A stretch of DNA of 64,000 bases from positions 62,001-126,000 of the forward strand of contig JARUPY010000474.1 of assembly GCA_029817715.1 (NCBI GenBank), read 5' to 3'. Under the pieces are notes generated by a model. The model was not told where the DNA came from. It worked only from the letters and a program-made list of their open reading frames with translations, and ran no database searches. The stretch's first letter is position 1. Every line of letters starts with the position of its first letter. The position numbers and the translations under genes were made by a program. The stretch is from Melastoma dodecandrum. Lineage: Eukaryota > Streptophyta > Magnoliopsida > Myrtales > Melastomataceae. Positions 36,732 through 51,865 of the stretch are shown in pieces.

Positions 36732-39505
36732 ATACGCATAACTCTATACGACGATAATAGTTCACTTCTTATCATAGGCAACGCCAGCATGGGGAATATT
36801 ATTATGATTTTCCTTCTGACGATTTCATTGATGGGGAGAGGGATGCTGGTGAAATCGATCTTACAAAATTGTCTTTTTGGTTATGATCTGGATGGGTTGA
36901 GGGGGTCGGATGATTCTCCATCTCACATTTGATTTAGAAGATTTGATCTTTGTGTATAGTGTTCTTTGGTTGCCGATATTGTCTTCTTGTCCTGGGGTTG
37001 GGTAAAATGAGGATCCCCTGGTTTTGAGACTCCTTGAACGAGGATGAATATGTGTTGGGGGAAAACCGAACCAATCACGAGGGTGTCGTCGATTCATCAA
37101 GCTCCGAAATTGGTCCATTTTGGTCTTCATCGTGTTACTGTTTCATATGAAATGTAGTAGCGTCATCTTTTTGGTCTTCTTCATTCGATTGAACTGTGTT
37201 CAGCTAAAACTGGATGAATCACTTGTGGGACTTTCTGGCAACTGGGTATTTGTCTCGACTCATCTAATATGAAGAACGTCGTGCGCGGTACATGTGAATT
37301 ACAAAGCCGACGTCACCTTCTTAACGGATATGGACCTAATAATGAATGACAATTAGTGTATATTAATATCAATAAAGACAAAAAATGAAGGACAGAGGCC
37401 GTGTTCTGAACCAGCGCGAAACTGTCACCGCGGGCCCAAACTCAAGGAATAACCGGGGGAGCTAACAATGCTGGTTCAACGTTGCTGTCGCCTGTGTTTG
37501 GTTTGGTAAGAAAATCCCCCTCCTCCTCCTCCTCCTTCCTTTCCCTGCGCCAGCGTCGTCCGGAGGTAGGAAAATTCTTCCTCCTTTGACTCGTGTTTGG
37601 ATCGTCATCCCGATTGTCGCGAGCTTCTCTGGGAATGAGACCGCCTCTTTCTATTTTTCTTCAACCGGGACTGCGTGCGTGAGTGGCATCAATCGCCATT
37701 CCTGTTTTAAGAGGGTTCATGTAGGTGTTGTGCTGGTGTCGGATCGTGAATGTATATCAGCTTCTGGAACTTATATTCTCCTGGTGGTTCTGAGGGGGTC
37801 TCAAAGTGATTCGTTCTTCGAATTAAGACAAAAAAAAGGAAGGAGCTTTGGTTTGTTTCGTGACAGACAACGGATTGGCAAGGGAATGATTGCAATGGTT
37901 TTTCGGGTTTTTGGTCAAAGGGCCCGGCAGTTTGAGTGAATTGGCAATTTTTTAGCTCTAAGGAGTGCCATGCCCTCTCCTTTTCGAGGGCATCCTCATA
38001 TTTTTTTTTTTGGGGGGGGGGCGCTAATATTTGGCATGTATGCTGGATCTTGGTTATTTTCTTGATTCCTTGCGCATGATTCTTCAAAAAATGACTTGAT
38101 ATCGAGCTGCTGAAAAAGTTGATTCTATGACCATACTGTTGATTGATTGTAATGCTTTTTTTTAGATGGTGGCCGTTTATGTTGTATTTGCCTGACCATT
38201 TTTTCTGGTTTTGGAGGTTGTAATCAGGGCATTAAACTACAGGTGTCGGGGGTTCTTCTAAGTTTGTAATTTTTAATTTTAGTTTGTTGAGAGCCATTCT
38301 CTGGAAAACATTGGTGGTCAATGTTCTAGTAACTGGAAAGTGTCTTTTCTAATTTTAGGATATCAGAACTTTTTCCATGAATAACTGTTCTGGTTGGAGA
38401 CCTATTGGTGATTGAAGATCTTAAATGTCCTCCGATGAAATGAATCAAATTCCTCATCAATCGTTCCCTAGGGTTTACTTTACAAATTGGCCAACATTCT
38501 CCCCACTGATGGTCTCCATGTGACGATCTTTTCCGATCGCATGTTGTACTCTTCTTTCTTACGGAGGCTTCATTAACCTAGCCTGTCCATGCTTCAAGCT
38601 TACAAACCCGAGCGTGTGCACTTCACTCCAGCTAAATAAATCATTTCCCAGCACATAAAGCTGTTATATTCAAGAAGTCCAGATATTCTACTTTCTAGAA
38701 AAGGTGATAGTTGATGAAAATAGAGAGTACTTATTGTGTAAGTTGTTTACTAAGTGTTTTACGTAGGTTGATGGTCATTGTAAACGTCCGGGGAAGTTAA
38801 ATGTGATTCAGTGTCCCGTCAATTCTTTTTACTGGGGAGCACTCCTCTGTCTCAAATTCTTGCTTAGTTAGTTTGGAGGTTTTGAGTTGTCATCCTCGAC
38901 ACTCGTCCATGTCCGTAGTGATGTTATTTGTTCAACCTAGTTCTGTCCCATCATTTACCTGACACTGTCCCATTGTGCTACTGAAGACTTCGTAGCAGAT
39001 ATGTACCCATTTTTAATAACCCTAACACAAAAATATTCATTTCATTCTCTTTGTAGAAAAACAAAAAGGAAGGCTTGATCAATAAAACTTTACTTTCCCA
39101 AAGACACCAATAATTCATCCTTTGGACTGAAAGTGATATTTTCATTCTGAAGCTGCGCACGAAGATTGCTGTTCTGATTTTTGTTCCGTTGATGGTTCTC
39201 TTCACTTGAGATCTTTGAAATTGCCATTTTCTTCTTCTTGCAGTACATGCAGGTTCTTATTTCTGCAATACTGAAGATGCTTTGGTTGAGAATATGACAA
39301 AAAGAAAACTTTAAACACTAAGTGGCTAAGGGAAATAAAGATTCTCAACATTGTCTTGCTCCCTACTGTAGCAAAATAAGAAATACTGTCTGCTTCTTTC
39401 AGGTAATTCTAGTTCGATTATCGATCCTTCTCTTTCCTGTTAACAATCTCTTTAGTCGAACGAATTATATTTCTAGAAGTTGCTTTTGGCTATTGCATTC
39501 AAGAA
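36732..39505. other. intergenic and probable leader of the WAT1 gene
   Basis: 36732 to about 37150 is the 3' UTR side of SKIP8. A CTC-rich tract near 37515-37545, followed by CCGGAGGTAGG at 37560, looks like a 5' UTR with a possible leader-intron donor, but this is a guess. No further gene was recognised. Confidence 0.35.
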
Positions 39506-42500
39506 ATGGCTGCTGTCTTGAATAATGCAATGGGAGGTGATATCTGGAAGGCGCATGCATCGATGGCCATGGTGCAGCTCTTCTCTGGCAGTTACCATGT
39601 GATTACAAAAGTAGCACTTAATGATGGGGTCAACCAACTTGTTTTCTGTGTGTTTCGTGACCTCATTGCTCTCTCTATTCTTGCTCCAATTGCTTATGTT
39701 CGTGAAAAGTAAGTATATTGTTCTTTCTCTTTACAAGTTGTTCTCATTGCAGTGACTTTAACTATTTCAACCATAGAGGAACTGTTCTATCTTTAGTTAA
39801 GGTCCTAAAAATCTTGTTTGTTAAGCAGTGTTGAAGGCATTTGGCCTTACAGTTGAACTTTTTTTTGTTCTGAACTTATTTATGATAATGTTGGTTCCCT
39901 TCATGTAGATATGTGGTTTTACTTACCGTTTGTCTTTTCAGTCAGACCCTTTTTTAATGGCAGGACTAAAATATTATAGTGTTTCCTTTCTTTATGCTTT
40001 TATTATTGGAAAAATATATATTTATGGCCTCAACTTTGAGTCAACCTTCTGTTTTGTCATTATTGTAGTTTATTATATAATTTTATCACCAACTTTCGAT
40101 TTCATGTTAATTTTGGCCAATCTTGAATTTCTTCTGGCGACAGCCAAACAAGGCCTTAATATAGTCTGACCCGTGTCTTATAATAGTGGAGTTTCAACCT
40201 TTCATTCATTCGCCTCATAATTCATTTTACCCGTAGCAATGACCTTCCAATAGAGCAATCATCCGACCTTCATCAATTTTGTGTATTTTTCATTGCATCA
40301 ACAACTATCGTCCAACTCCGGCTTTCAACTCACTTGATCTGGCCATCGTAATTTTAAAATAAAATAACAAATGAGAGGTTTCAATATTATTCATCATTTT
40401 TAAATTTTTTTTTTCTTTTTTAGTCAATAAATGAAAATTGTGTCTTAAGGCCTGTTTGGCTTTCGCGCGACAAAATTTAAGATTGGCCAAAATCAAAATA
40501 GAAATAAAAGTTGATGACAAAATTATATAACAAACTAAATTAATGACAAAACAGAAAGTTGGCTCAAAGGTGAGGCCATAAATCGATATTTTGCTTTATT
40601 ATTTGGTAAAATTTAATTTTAGTTGCTTGGATGAAGCATTCCTGCAATAAAACTATGAAAGTTTTTCTTTTTGTGTTATTTGAATAGTAACAGTTTTTTT
40701 AATTAAATATTTTCTCCTTGCAGAAGAATTCGGCTTCCTTTGACCAGACAACTCTTATGGTCATTTTTGTTCCTTGGACTGACTGGGTCTGCTTCCTTAC
40801 TTGGCCTTAATCCTTTGATTTTACTGATCATATTGCTTCATATCGTTGAAGGGACAGCTAAAAATTGTCGCTAAATTCACAGTTATATCCTGAGTTGTAT
40901 TAACCTTTAATTGCTTTCTGTCTTTATGCAACTTTATCCTTTCCTTGTACCTTTACAGGGTATTTGGAAATCAGCTTTTATTTCTCATCGGTCTTAGCTA
41001 TACAAATCCGACGTATGCTGCTGCAATACAGCCTGCTATTCCAGTCTTCACCTTTATTTTTGCAGTACTGATGGGGTCAGTTCGATACATTTTCATCCTT
41101 AGCATGTCTCCTAGTATGCCAGTGGCATTTAGAGCTTTCCATTGTTTGGGACGCCATCATTTGCAAATACAATTCCAATATATATCATGAGCGAACATTT
41201 TGGTGCAGTACAGAAAGAGTGAACTTGATGAGAATTGAAGGCCAGGCCAAGGTTGGAGGTACTTTGATATGCGTCTGTGGGGCAACATTGATGGCTTTGT
41301 TCCGGGGTCCGGTTATATTTGGATATAAGGATGGAGACTTCTCAACTCATGGAATTAGCGCCCGAAGTCAACCAGAGCCCTCCGGATGGTTTTTATCAGC
41401 TCTTCTAGGGTTGAGGCTTGAAGATTGGCACATCGGGGTCATATGCTTAATAGGAAATTGCCTTTGCATGGCAGCATTTTTAGCAGCTCAGGTAGGGGAT
41501 GGAGGAGTATTATTGCTTCATATGCTAAATGAGATGCATTGAAGATCTTATTTTTCATAACCCTTTAGTGTGATTATTGCTATTTAGCCAAAGAATATAT
41601 TTTATGCTGTCTTCTCTTATTTTGTCCAAATTTGGCCTTCATTACTCATTGTTTAGATTGATCTGATTAGCATGCAACATCTCAAACATGACATTCTGGG
41701 ATATTCTGGGTGGTCTAATGTCTTTTATTTGTTTTATATTTATGTAGGGAAAGGAAAATCTGCTATTTAACCACTTTGTAGTGTTGCATGGTTCTGTTTG
41801 ACCATTAGCAACTACGTTAAATAGTAGAATTTGTCACCATTATTATACTTTTTTAGTTATCTTTTTTTCTTTTGGGCTAACATTTTCTAATGAATTTCGC
41901 TAGTAAATGATCTACCTTTGTCGTGCGCAAGTGCATTGTACATTTGAGATCATTATTTCTTTGAGAGAAACCCATATTTGAATTTTCATCTTTGAAGTAT
42001 TATCAGGTTCCTAAGCCCAACAATATGCATAACTTGGCAATACCATCCTACTGATCCTCTCATCATATAAAATATCATGGTGAATTCATCTGAACATACA
42101 CGCATGCTATTAAGAAATTTTATGTTTAACTCATCTAATGAGTAGGATGTTTCTTACTATTATTCTTTTATCCTTAAATGTATGGAGGCTGATAGACAAT
42201 TATCCTTGGAAGATGGACAATATCAGTGTCTGATGGTAGAAAGTGACTGCTAGAATTAAAAATTGTGATGATTTGGATTTATCTCTTTCTTCATTTGATC
42301 ATAAGGACTTGGCACAGTATGTACAAAACATTGCGCCCATTTGTCATCCAGCACACCTAGTTTCAGAATATTAGAGCTGATCACGACTTGTCATTACTGT
42401 TCGCTATATATATAGATGGGCTGGGCAGTTTTTTTTTGTAGAAAGGATAAATTGCATTCAAAATTAGGCATTTAGCGGTCTTAGGTTACAGATCCAGAGG

Positions 42501-44798
42501 TACATGGGATATCCTCATGTAATGTTTCCAAAATGGAATCCGGAGGAAAAGCAAAAGATAGATAATTGTCCTCCTGGTTGAGTGCTGTCTTGGCTAGCTT
42601 GTCTGCAACCTTGTTTCGCCCCCTTGCTACATAGGATATTGACGATGCTTCAAAATCAGATAATCGCAACCTGCATTCATCCAAAATAGTGTTAATCATG
42701 GGGTTGGGTTGTTGAGAGCCTTCTAGGTTAGGTAGCTAACTAGTGAGGCCACATCTATTTGGATTGCTAGATGCTTGATTCCTAGGTTCGTGGCTAGGCT
42801 GATTCCTTCATTAAGTGCCTTGGCTTCGGCTATTAGGCAGTTCGTGCTAGGGTGTTTAGCACAGAATCCTCCTATCCAGTTGCCATGCTGATCCCTCAGC
42901 ACTCCCCCTAGACCCACGTGTATTCCATTTCCCCTCGTGGATGCATCTGTGTTCAGTGTGTAGGGTAAGGCTTTGTCAGGTTCCCATTTTTTCTGGGGGC
43001 GAATTGATGCGTGTGGTCATTGCTCCTGCTGTCGGTGGAGGAGAGAGGCGTTGGTTGGGGCCTGTGCTGTTGTTGTTGTCTCGTTTTCTTCTTGCCACCA
43101 ATCAGCACTTGTGATGGGCTGGGCATTGGCATTCACATCCTGGAATCCTGGGTATAGAAGATTAGAAGTGCTGGCTCATTAGTTTGAAAGAATAGATGGG
43201 CTGGCAATTACTGGGAAGATCTTTCGATTTCAACCTGATATTGGTGCTTCAAAGACACCATTTTCTACTCGACATTATCAATTAACATATTTATGCTATA
43301 AAAATGAACTTTGGACTAACATTGGCTGTATGCATTTGTGGGCTTATTGTTCGGACTGTATTACACTTACCTCGTCTAGAATAGGGAAAGTTTTACGTTA
43401 AACTGCTGGGTGTTAAGTCTATGCCTACGAATTCCTATACTGTCATGAACTATAAATATATGTATACATTACAGACAATCTTCTTCTATCTGGGTGTTTT
43501 TTTCAGTTTTCTTTGTCAACTCCATGTTATTATTAGGTTGCTGTGCATTAATATGCTTGTGAAAAATTTTCAGGCTCCAGTTTTGGTGCAATATCCTTTT
43601 AGCTTGTCTGTCACTGCTTATTCATACTTCTTCGGCACTGTGTTGATGGTAACAACTGCATTCTTCATGAGTGAATCAACAGGATGGAGTCTGACGCAAT
43701 CCGAGCTCTATGCTGTTATCTATGCCGTAAGTTTATTTTGAATGACACATGATAACACCTGTCATGAAGATGGTTAGCTATTCAACTGGGATATATGTTA
43801 GGCGTATATTTTCCCACGATCACCTTCTGAAAACTGCTTGTGATTGGTTCATGTTATCGACCACGACGTAGTCAATTATTATCATTCTTGCTATCTTACA
43901 TCGTAGCACTTATCATCGAATAGCAAGAATCTCAATGTGGAGTGATGATAAAATTAGAATACCAGGCAGAATTGGGCTCATTCTCTGTCTAGTTATTTTC
44001 ATTTTTAACTGCGTCCTTTTCTCTGCATTAGAGAAGTGTTGTAAGATGATCTTTTGTATATCCATCGATCCTCACCTAGCTATCTGATCCCTACTCTCGC
44101 TGGGCTGGCTGGGGGTAATGCTATCATGGTGGTTGTGTGTTTCGGTAATTTGCTAGTGAACAAGAACACGTGGCTTGTTGACATGATTACCAGAGTTGAA
44201 ATAAAAGGAAGATAACTGATGATTTTGCTTGGAATAGATCTGTAATTTCGTCCTTTGTGAAGAACTTGTCTTCCAACTTGTGATTCCCATCCGGTTGTTG
44301 ACTTCCATAATGTAATAGAAGATCTCGTTTGCAGGGTGTTATTGCATCAGCAATCAATTATGGACTATTGACTTGGTCGAATAAGATTCTAGGGCCTGCA
44401 TTGGTTGCCCTGTACAATCCGCTCCAGCCTGCTGCTTCGGCTTTCCTGTCCAGAGTTTTCCTTGGAAGTCCAGTATACTTGGGAAGGTAATCCCCACTAG
44501 CAAAACTGTCGGCCAACCATTTTTGGTTGAACATCTGACCTTAAATTCCCTTCTTTGTCTCGTCTTTCGAATCAACATTGCATGCGCCTGATGTTACGCT
44601 GCTGCTGCATTTTTTAAAAGCAGTATCCTAGGAGGGGCTCTGATAATTGCCGGTCTTTATACGGTCACCTGGGCATCCTATCAAGAAAGGCAGTGCATTC
44701 TCGGTACGCACCCTCACGTCGCCCATGCGACTTCGGAAACTGCACCCCTGGTCAACAAAGAGGGATCCTCCTCCTTATCACACAGGGCCCTCGACTAG
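39506..44798 (+). CDS. WAT1-related (EamA/DMT, nodulin MtN21-like) transporter
   Basis: A multispanning transporter of the plant drug/metabolite exporter family; WAT1 itself exports auxin from the vacuole, and the substrate of this member is unknown. Exons: 39506-39708, 40724-40786, 40959-41075, 41209-41491, 43574-43726, 44335-44486 and 44624-44798; 381 residues. The first EamA half includes [35 protein letters not shown] and [17 protein letters not shown]. The second includes [19 protein letters not shown] and [16 protein letters not shown]. The sequence fits the At4g19185/At5g45370 branch as I remember it. Intron 1 holds the second MITE copy and intron 4 a truncated LINE, and both leave the splice sites untouched. 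No broken codons were seen. Confidence 0.92.
40008..40594. mobile_element. 587-bp MITE with long terminal inverted repeats, copy 2
   Basis: Same family, arm arrangement and length as 32199-32785, lying in WAT1 intron 1. Left arm begins GGAAAAATATATATTTATGGCC and right arm ends ...GGCCATAAATCGATATTTTGC. A perfect 9-bp direct repeat, TTTATTATT, flanks it (39999-40007 and 40595-40603), which fixes the boundaries. Confidence 0.9.
42425..43191 (-). mobile_element. 5'-truncated LINE in WAT1 intron 4 (RNase H end)
   Basis: Minus-strand reading gives an RVT_3-type RNase H: LNTDAST, a [16 protein letters not shown] stretch, AEAKAL and IQIDVASLV carry the D, E, D residues. After a frameshift near 42720 it continues to [14 protein letters not shown]. 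The element ends in a short A-run (T-run at 42429-42436 on plus). ATAGATGGGCTGG is directly repeated at 42412-42424 and 43192-43204, a target-site duplication typical of LINE insertion. Only about 770 bases were copied. Confidence 0.87.
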
Positions 44799-45556
44799 CT
44801 GTTCCGACTGTGACTAGGATGACCAGATCTTTGTCGCGGCAGGTATGGTTTAAAGGGGATCTCACCTGTAGCTGCTTTCATGGCAAGTTGCATGGCATTT
44901 GCATTTGTGGGTTTTATGCTCATACTGTAGCCAAATGTCTTTAAAATGATATATCGATCTTGAGAAAAATATGCTCGCATCAATGCCACGGAATTTACTT
45001 TTTCTGAAAAAAATTCATGTAGCACTCACAAACTATCCCTTTCTATAAATAGTTCTTTCATAAATTATCTAATAAACAAGAAAAACAATATGCTACGAAT
45101 TTTATATTTAAAGAAGGTTTTTAAGGAGGTTTGTACGAATTTAGTTTTAGCGTAGAAGGTCACGATTTGGAGAATTTTCTATTTAACGCTCACGCAGCGC
45201 ACACTTTATCTTTGAAAAAACAAAAAAAAAAAAATATTTTTAAGTAATTGAAAATCGCGACTTTATTTTGAAAATTCTTTTCTAAACTATCGGTAAAATT
45301 ATATCATCCTCGGTTTTTAAGCACCGGGAAATGATCAGTGCGGGGTTTTGAATCTCAACCTTAATATTAATACCAAGGGGAAATAAACACATAATTTAAA
45401 TCAAACCCCCCCCCCCCCCCCTCCTTCCTTTTTCATTTCTCCCTCTTCAATCTGCCGGGCAGTGGCGGCCGCCGTTTTGGGGCTTTTGCAAAAGTTTCCC
45501 CTGCGTTACGGAAGTGCAAGTGCATGCGACTGCATCTGTCGGACGAGGGGGAGACA
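44799..45556. other. WAT1 3' flank and KELP upstream region
   Basis: 3' UTR side of the transporter gene, then A/T-rich DNA, a poly-C run (about 45406-45421) and the presumed leader of KELP. An in-frame ATG at 45524 would add 11 residues to KELP. Confidence 0.35.
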
Positions 45557-46629
45557 ATGGCGGAGGGAGAGAGTGGCAAGGAGAAGGAGATTGAGGTTAC
45601 TGTGAGGGAAATTCTGGAGGGATCGGACATGAACGACATGACGGAGTACAAGGTCAGGAAGGAGGCTTCCTCCAGGCATGGGATTGACCTCTCCCTCCCT
45701 AATTACAAGTCCCTCGTCCGGAGTGTCGTTCAGTCGTTTCTGGAGCAGCAGACTGTCCCCAAGGACGAGGCAGTTGACGAGGGGAGTGATCAGGTAGCCG
45801 GCGGAGATGGCGGTGGTGGCGATGACGATGAAGATGAGGATGAAGATCACGTCATCTGTAAGGTGTGTGCATAAATGAATTAGTTTTGTCATCGGCTTGA
45901 CAATTTCGAGGAGATTTGTTCTTGCTGATGCTGTGATTCTAGAGATATTACCGTTTAGGTCGTTCTCAGATGTCAAATCAAGGCCTGAATTCCTTTGTTT
46001 CGTATGCCGATTGGGGGCGGGGGCACCATGACTCCAATGTGATTTGATCGATTTTACCAAGGAATTGTATCTGAGCATTTCAGCTTTTGAAGGATGGTTA
46101 TGTTACTTATGATTGTGTTCGTATTTGTATTGATAGTTGATTCTCTGTTCGATGATGTCACTGATCAATTCATCATTGGGAGTTATCTTTCTGTGATTGT
46201 GTCTCAGCTGACCAAGAGAAGGAAGGTCACGATGCAGGAATTCAGAGGCAAGAAGTTGGTATCCATCAGAGAATACTATTCCAAAGGGGGCAAGGATTTA
46301 CCCACATCGAAAGGTATGTGCAGTTTGGTAAGCTGTTGCTTACATTTCCTTGTTTTGAGTCCAATGCTTACACGTGATAGTTGTCATGGATGGATTTTTT
46401 TTTATTGCCACAATGCAACGGTTTCTCTTCTGAATATTCATGGTTTCGAATGCTTAATGTGATGCCTATGTTGTTCGCCTGAGCGATAATAACTGATGAG
46501 TTCACCGGAATGACGATCCTGTTTGCTCTCTTAGGAATAAGCCTGACAGAGGAGCAGTGGAGTGTGTTAAGCAAGAACTTACCTGCCATACAGAACGCCA
46601 TCAAGAAGATGGAGTCTCACAGCACCTGA
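45557..46629 (+). CDS. KELP: RNA polymerase II transcriptional coactivator KELP
   Basis: A plant PC4/p15-family nuclear coactivator that binds single-stranded DNA and bridges activators to RNA polymerase II. Exons: 45557-45862, 46208-46313 and 46535-46629; 168 residues, near the length of the Arabidopsis protein. The N-terminal DEK_C-like domain (about 10-65) reads ILEGSDMNDMTEYKVRKEA and PNYKSLVRSVVQSFLEQQ. An acidic D/E/G-rich linker follows, encoded at about 45800-45850. The C-terminal PC4 domain begins at VICKLTKRRKVTMQEFRGKK and continues VSIREYYSKGGKDLPTSKG and LTEEQWSVL. The start at 45557 (MAEGES) is preferred because it matches the family N-terminus. Confidence 0.94.
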
Positions 46630-47598
46630 GGCTTGTGGCAGTAGTGGTGCTGACAAGCAATCCGACGATTTCAAAGTTCTTTTTTTCCTTTTTTGCTTAC
46701 CAGATCATATCATGGCCGTCCGTATCGAGTTCGTATAATCCTTAGAACGGTCAGATATCAGACCTACTTCACTTTCACTTCAGAGCTCAGACCTACTTCA
46801 CATTCTTTTCTTTTGGGAAAGTTGTCTCTCGATTAGGTAATATTTCAAAAATGGTTACAACAGAGGTCGTGGAGCGTAGAGCTTAATCATGTGACTTTTA
46901 TCATCGCATGCCCCGGCAAAACTGAGATTTCCATGAATCAAGAAATGTAAAACTTGCCCAACCATACTGTCTTCATTGACCATTGACATACAATTGTAGG
47001 TAATCAAATATAACTACCTCATTCAGGCCCTTGATAAATCACACTTACTAATATCATGAAGAAATCGCAGCCAGCCGATTCTTAGCTTTCCATGCAGGCC
47101 CAAGCCTTAACTGGCCATTATGCATCCCACATGTTTGAATCCGCTACTAAGACCACGGCGTCGACCCCTGCCTTAGCACTCCGCTACCAACTCCAGCCTC
47201 ATTGAAAGTGCAGATCGCCGCTCCATCACTGCTGGGTCCTCGTTCAATAGCAATGACAGTCGCTTTTGCTGTCTTTTTCGTGAATATTCAAACCAGTCAG
47301 GCTACAATTTCTTTCAAGTAAAATCCAGGATTTGCAGTATACAATGTTTCTTCTATTCTGTAACAACAGCAACAGCAACAGCAACTTATCCTCATGTATT
47401 TATATCACTTTGTTAGCAGCCATTGTCTCTGATTATGATTCTAATAACAAATATGATTAGAGTTAACCACAGTGCGCCACAGTTCAGTAATGCTCCCCCC
47501 CCCCCAAAAAAAAAAAAAATACGTGTCCCACCCGCCTGCAAGTGTACGTCTACCATTTTTTTCAATCTGAAAACTGCATTCCCAAAAAGCTGGTTCGG
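46630..47598. other. intergenic between convergent KELP and UGE genes
   Basis: The 3' UTRs of two convergent genes plus about 500 bases of unassigned DNA. CAACAG repeats lie near 47366-47383 and adjacent C and A runs at 47487-47519. Confidence 0.35.
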
Positions 47599-50561
<2,963 letters not shown>

Positions 50562-50872
50562 GTCTCGCTTACGCAGGGTGATCGAGGAGGACGGAGAGAA
50601 GGGTGGACGAGGGAGGAACAAGCGAGTAGCCGCCAATGCTATGACTCTAAGACGATAAACACCAGCTTTTTTATAATGTTAGTCAGAAAAATTTTCACGA
50701 AAGAGCATTAATCAACAGGAATAACTCCGAAAAAGAACAAAAAGAAAAAAAGAAGGAAAGTGGGGGATGGATTCCCTGAAACGAAAAGGATTTTCCTTTT
50801 TTTATGATTCCTGATTGGTTTCCTTGCCTACTTTAAAAATCTAATGTTTTTATATTGACACGGAAACACAGA

Positions 50873-50905
<33 letters not shown>

Positions 50906-51865
50906 CGAGAAGCATGAGGATGACTCATCAATCCATCAAAATCAAAATCTCCTTTCCATTGTTTGTTTGAGAACTACGTCCCTTTCCTTCTTAAAAGGTA
51001 CAACACATGATGCACTGCACAACCCTTGTCTGTGCTCTCTGAACCTTTCAGGACAACTCACCCCATTTCTTTTGCTTTGCTTACTTTTAGTAAGAAACAA
51101 GGATTTGCTTGCTTTCAGTAAGAAACAAGGATTGGGGTTGGAACGTGGGAGGGAGTTTCCCAAGGCGGTGGAACGAATCTCCTCTCTTTTGTACTTTGAA
51201 GAAAGGAGGGGGATTCACCTTTTTGTACTTGAAAGAAAATGGGGCTGGGCTGGCTACTTACTACCCTCCCCCAACCAGATGAATACACCAGAATGTCCTC
51301 TATGCATACAAAGTCTCATTACATTTTTATTCTATTATAACCGAACATTCAAGATCTGAACGAAAGGTGCCAAATCCAAGCCCAAAGTGAAGACAGACTG
51401 GGCATGCATCCAACTCAACATTCAACTTCAAGCCAAGATTGGGAATTAGGGGGACCATTCATACTTTCACACCCTCAGAAGACAACCTTTTCACCAAACT
51501 GTTAGGGACCATCCTATCTATTAATATTAATTGGGGACCTTAGAAATTTGTACTCCTGAAAAATCCCCCAAACCTAAACTCAAACCACCAAGGGAGGTAG
51601 ATTATAACAGAGACATCTTAAGACAAAGAGTGCGTCAAAAGGTACAATAAGCCTATCATGCATGAATACCATGTAATCCCATACCCCAAGCCTATCATGG
51701 GGCCACGCTGAACCGAGCAGAACCTCAAACTGAGGATATGCTCCCCCACCCACCCCACCCAAGCAACAAGGGCATGTATCTCCAAAGCAAGAGATCTTGA
51801 AATTCTTACGGCTCACATGAACAGATTCCTATCAACCAGAAGCAAGTTTTGGAAATATATCGACA
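50562..51865. other. UGE upstream region and UIEF 3' flank
   Basis: The UGE promoter and leader lie near 50562-50900, with a GA microsatellite at 50876-50905. The rest contains no gene I can support and includes the 3' UTR of the minus-strand UIEF gene near 51600-51865. AGTAAGAAACAAGGATT is directly duplicated at about 51090-51106 and 51118-51134. Confidence 0.35.
50876..50905. repeat. (GA)n microsatellite
   Basis: About 14 uninterrupted dinucleotide units lie some 315 bases upstream of the UGE start codon. GA/CT tracts are common in plant promoters and leaders, so a regulatory role is possible but unproven. Confidence 0.9.

Noticed and set aside
50562..50636. 25-residue N-terminal extension of UDP-glucose 4-epimerase as a transit peptide
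   Set aside because: The family is cytosolic and begins right at the NAD motif. The Ser/Pro-rich extension is open by chance or leader sequence, although it cannot be fully excluded.
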